Below are positions 7,280 through 8,441 of a stretch of DNA of 8,441 nucleotides, piece after piece (position 1 is the stretch's first letter; every line of letters starts with the position of its first letter). Made by a program: the position numbers and the translations under genes. The stretch spans positions 1 through 8,441 of the forward strand of contig CAMDMN010000080.1 in NCBI GenBank assembly GCA_945901965.1, read 5' to 3'. Below the pieces are notes generated by a model. The model did no database searches. It was not told the DNA's origin and saw nothing but the letters and a program-made list of their open reading frames with translations. Source of the stretch: Legionella genomosp. 1 (GTDB lineage Bacteria; Pseudomonadota; Gammaproteobacteria; Legionellales; Legionellaceae).

Positions 7280-7705
7280 AAGAAAGCTGGTATTGGCGTA
7301 AAGCGTGCTCAACGAGCAATAAAGTTACTTGTTAGGGCGGGCTACATGAAAATGATTGAGCGTTTTGATTTTAAAGATGATCGTTTCATAGGGCTTGCCG
7401 CAGTAAAATGTTTAACTCCATCTTTTTTTAAAGCTTGTGGTATTAATTTACAAGCTTTATCCGCTCAGCGCAGGCTTGCTCGTAAAAGACTAAACAAACA
7501 TCACTCTGGTGCTATTAGTGAAGCACAAGAACGGCAATCACAAGCTAATTCACGTAAAATTCTTAATTTTATTGCACCAGAAGGTAATGCAAAAGTTCAT
7601 TTAGATGCGATGAAGTCAATGCTTAGTCGAGATGAGAAGGCTGAAGATTGGCGTCATGAAAAAGAGATGAAGCGTAGGCGATCCTTGGAGCTAATAGAAG
7701 AGTAG
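7280..7705 (+). pseudogene. 5'-truncated plasmid replication initiator, RepA of IncFII-like type (C-terminal part)
   Basis: The frame is open directly from the transposon edge (KKAGIGVKRAQRAIKLLVRAGYM) through ATG 7346 to TAG at 7703-7705, 141 codons. The segment GVKRAQRAIKLL..AGY followed by ERFDFKDDRFIGLAAVKCLTPSFFKACGI resembles the second winged-helix region of IncFII/IncL-M-type RepA proteins (a 'SITRATRAL..L..LGLI' helix, then D..G, then a 'LTP.FF.ALG' helix). Such proteins are about 280-350 residues, so roughly the first half is missing. The tail is basic and charged, as in these initiators. A product from ATG 7346 (119 residues, weak AGGGCGGG Shine-Dalgarno) could be made but would lack most of the DNA-binding part. 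The origin-like DNA immediately downstream supports the assignment, as such repA genes lie just before oriR. The similarity is recalled, not computed. Confidence 0.62.
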
Positions 7706-7902
7706 GGATGTCAAGCTATTACCAACCGGTAAAGTTCCTCTATGAGCTTTAAAATGAGTTTTAGACTATAAGTCACAAGACAACTAGAAAAATATACAAA
7801 TTATTACCATCCAACCTAAATTACATCTAAAAATCAATCAAATTTAAGTGATTTCAAATTATTTATAGTAAAGCATATGTGTAAATTTTGTCATTCTTAA
7901 AG

Positions 7903-7934
7903 TTAAGTGTCCTACTAGTTAGTATTTAAGTGTC
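7903..7934 (+). repeat. Pair of TTAAGTGTC direct repeats
   Basis: TTAAGTGTC occurs at 7903-7911 and 7926-7934, 23 bp apart, with a related TTAAGTG at 7844-7850. They lie between the rep fragment and the DnaA box and may be protein-binding sites. AT-richness makes chance repeats possible. Confidence 0.35.
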
Positions 7935-7972
7935 TTCTCTTACTACAAGTCAAATTATAATCCTCTAAAAGG

Positions 7973-7981
7973 TTATCCACA
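7973..7981 (+). promoter_or_regulatory. DnaA box
   Basis: TTATCCACA is an exact match to the consensus DnaA binding site. It sits within a 7-bp inverted repeat (AAGGTTA 7969-7975 and TAACCTT 7983-7989) about 270 bp after the rep stop, as in R1-type origins where a single DnaA box marks the start of oriR. Confidence 0.7.
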
Positions 7982-7994
7982 TTAACCTTCTTAA

Positions 7995-8056
7995 AAGGAA
8001 TTCGCTACGCTCATGTCATTAAATAAAGATAAACAAAATAAGGAATTGGCTAACGC
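7995..8056 (+). repeat. Iteron-like direct repeats
   Basis: AAGGAATTCGCTACGC (7995-8010) and AAGGAATTGGCTAACGC (8040-8056) differ by one substitution and one inserted base, with starts 45 bp apart. A shorter AAGGAATA follows at 8093-8100 and an inverted GAATTCCT at 8084-8091. Their place directly after the DnaA box suggests initiator (RepA) binding sites. The second copy also forms an ATTGGC/GCCAAT stem (8045-8060) with a 4-nt loop. Confidence 0.45.
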
Positions 8057-8110
8057 CAATAAAACTTCTAAATTTATAATAATGAATTCCTAAAGGAATA
8101 TTTTTAAAAT

Positions 8111-8133
8111 GGGGCTCTGCCCCAAACCCCGGG
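8111..8133. other. GC-rich hairpin and C-tract in the origin region
   Basis: GGGGC-TCT-GCCCC forms a 5-bp stem with a 3-nt loop at 8111-8123, followed by AAACCCCGGG. It stands out sharply from the AT-rich surroundings. Similar short GC hairpins occur near plasmid origins as priming or single-strand initiation signals. With no T-run after it, it does not look like a terminator for the + strand. Confidence 0.4.
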
Positions 8134-8142
8134 ATATTTAAA

Positions 8143-8211
8143 GACGTGATGTTTGTAAATCACGTTCTATTTAAGGATGTGGGCAGCTTCTCAACCGCCC
8201 AACATCACGTC
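8143..8211. repeat. Competing inverted repeats
   Basis: GACGTGATGT (8143-8152) pairs perfectly with ACATCACGTC (8202-8211). The same left arm can instead pair with ATCACGT at 8159-8165 through an 8-nt loop, and the right arm can instead pair as GATGTGGGC (8176-8184) with GCCC-A-ACATC (8197-8206). The alternatives exclude one another. Possible roles are a single-strand initiation site or a switch-like RNA or DNA structure. Confidence 0.45.
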
Positions 8212-8337
8212 ACGGTCATCGGCGTCCCCGCCTGTTCCGTAATTAAATATTACCAGACTTTTAACCAGTAGGGCAGGGGGGCTACCAGGGCAAGATCATG
8301 AGTGCCTAGTAATTAATCCAATAATGTGATCTCATAC

Positions 8338-8357
8338 CTCCTTTGTTATAAAAGGAG
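8338..8357 (+). promoter_or_regulatory. Hairpin sequestering the IS transposase ribosome binding site
   Basis: CTCCTTT (8338-8344) and AAAGGAG (8351-8357) form a perfect 7-bp stem with a 6-nt GTTATA loop. The right arm is the Shine-Dalgarno for ATG 8366 (AGGAG, 8 nt spacing). Transcripts entering from outside would fold this stem and hide the site, a known way for insertion sequences to limit transposase made from neighbouring promoters. Confidence 0.6.
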
Positions 8358-8365
8358 CAAATGGG

Positions 8366-8441
8366 ATGACAACGTTATCATTAGTAGAGTGTTTATCAGT
8401 AATTCGTGACCCACGCCAAGAAAGCAAAATCGAGCATGAGT
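8366..8441 (+). CDS. ISAs1-family transposase, N-terminal fragment (continues beyond window)
   Basis: Twenty-five complete codons plus one base are visible, reading MTTLSLVECLSVIRDPRQ and onward. The pattern 'LS..E.L..I.DPR....+.HEL' is the characteristic start of ISAs1-family (DDE) transposases, which are about 370 residues long, so over 90% lies outside the window. AGGAG at 8353-8357 precedes the chosen ATG by 8 nt. An ATG at 8361 is followed by a stop after two codons and is excluded. I could not identify the left terminal repeat of this IS with confidence, although a CAGGGC at 8286-8291 is a possible end. Whether the element is intact cannot be told. Confidence 0.7.
   Translation, partial: MTTLSLVECLSVIRDPRQESKIEHE

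Larger units (their letters stand above)
7706..8285. other. Putative plasmid origin region (oriR) downstream of the rep fragment
   Basis: About 660 bp separate the rep stop from the IS transposase start, and I see no gene in it. The order resembles the R1/IncFII layout. First comes a very AT-rich segment (about 7740-7970) where a CIS-like stretch would lie, then a perfect DnaA box (7973-7981), near-identical direct repeats (7995-8056), another AT-rich stretch, a GC hairpin (8111-8123) and larger stems (8143-8211) that could serve lagging-strand priming. The right limit is unknown, because the left end of the IS at the window edge was not identified. Confidence 0.5.

Noticed and set aside
7141..7335. 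64-codon + strand open frame across the right transposon end
   Set aside because: It overlaps the recombinase catalytic tyrosine region out of frame and crosses the terminal repeat; no sensible product.
8286..8291. CAGGGC as the left end of the ISAs1-type element
   Set aside because: Suggestive but too short, and the other end is outside the window, so no repeat can be matched.

Overview
The window is AT-rich and reads like accessory DNA, most likely a plasmid or plasmid remnant, from a gammaproteobacterium. Codon use and protein style suggest Legionella or a related Legionellales host, but no marker proves this. Everything is on the + strand.

Left part (1-2388): the 3' end of a large gene for a protein made of repeated zinc-ribbon/treble-clef units with a VSR/DUF559-like nuclease domain set between repeats. 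It is followed by a small conserved gene broken by a one-base frameshift, then by an intergenic stretch with a good sigma70-type promoter.

Centre (2389-7279): a complete transposon bounded by 40-bp imperfect terminal inverted repeats. It holds three tightly packed genes: a PD-(D/E)XK nuclease of the DUF1016/YhcG family, a 969-residue Tn3-family DDE transposase whose start overlaps the nuclease stop by 4 bp, and a short tyrosine recombinase that starts 1 nt after the transposase stop. The recombinase probably resolves cointegrates. The nuclease sits first in this operon and is the most unusual part of the window.

Right part (7280-8441): just outside the right terminal repeat lies a 5'-truncated open frame resembling the C-terminal half of an IncFII-type RepA. 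Downstream comes about 660 bp without genes that looks like that plasmid's origin: an AT-rich stretch, a perfect DnaA box, short direct repeats, a GC hairpin and a larger pair of competing stems. The window closes with the first 25 codons of an ISAs1-family transposase whose ribosome binding site lies in a 7-bp hairpin.

Reading of the whole: a Tn3-type transposon abuts a decapitated plasmid rep gene. No target duplication is visible and the rep N-terminus is absent on the left flank, so a deletion or rearrangement probably followed insertion. If this was the only replicon of the molecule, it must now be maintained in another way.
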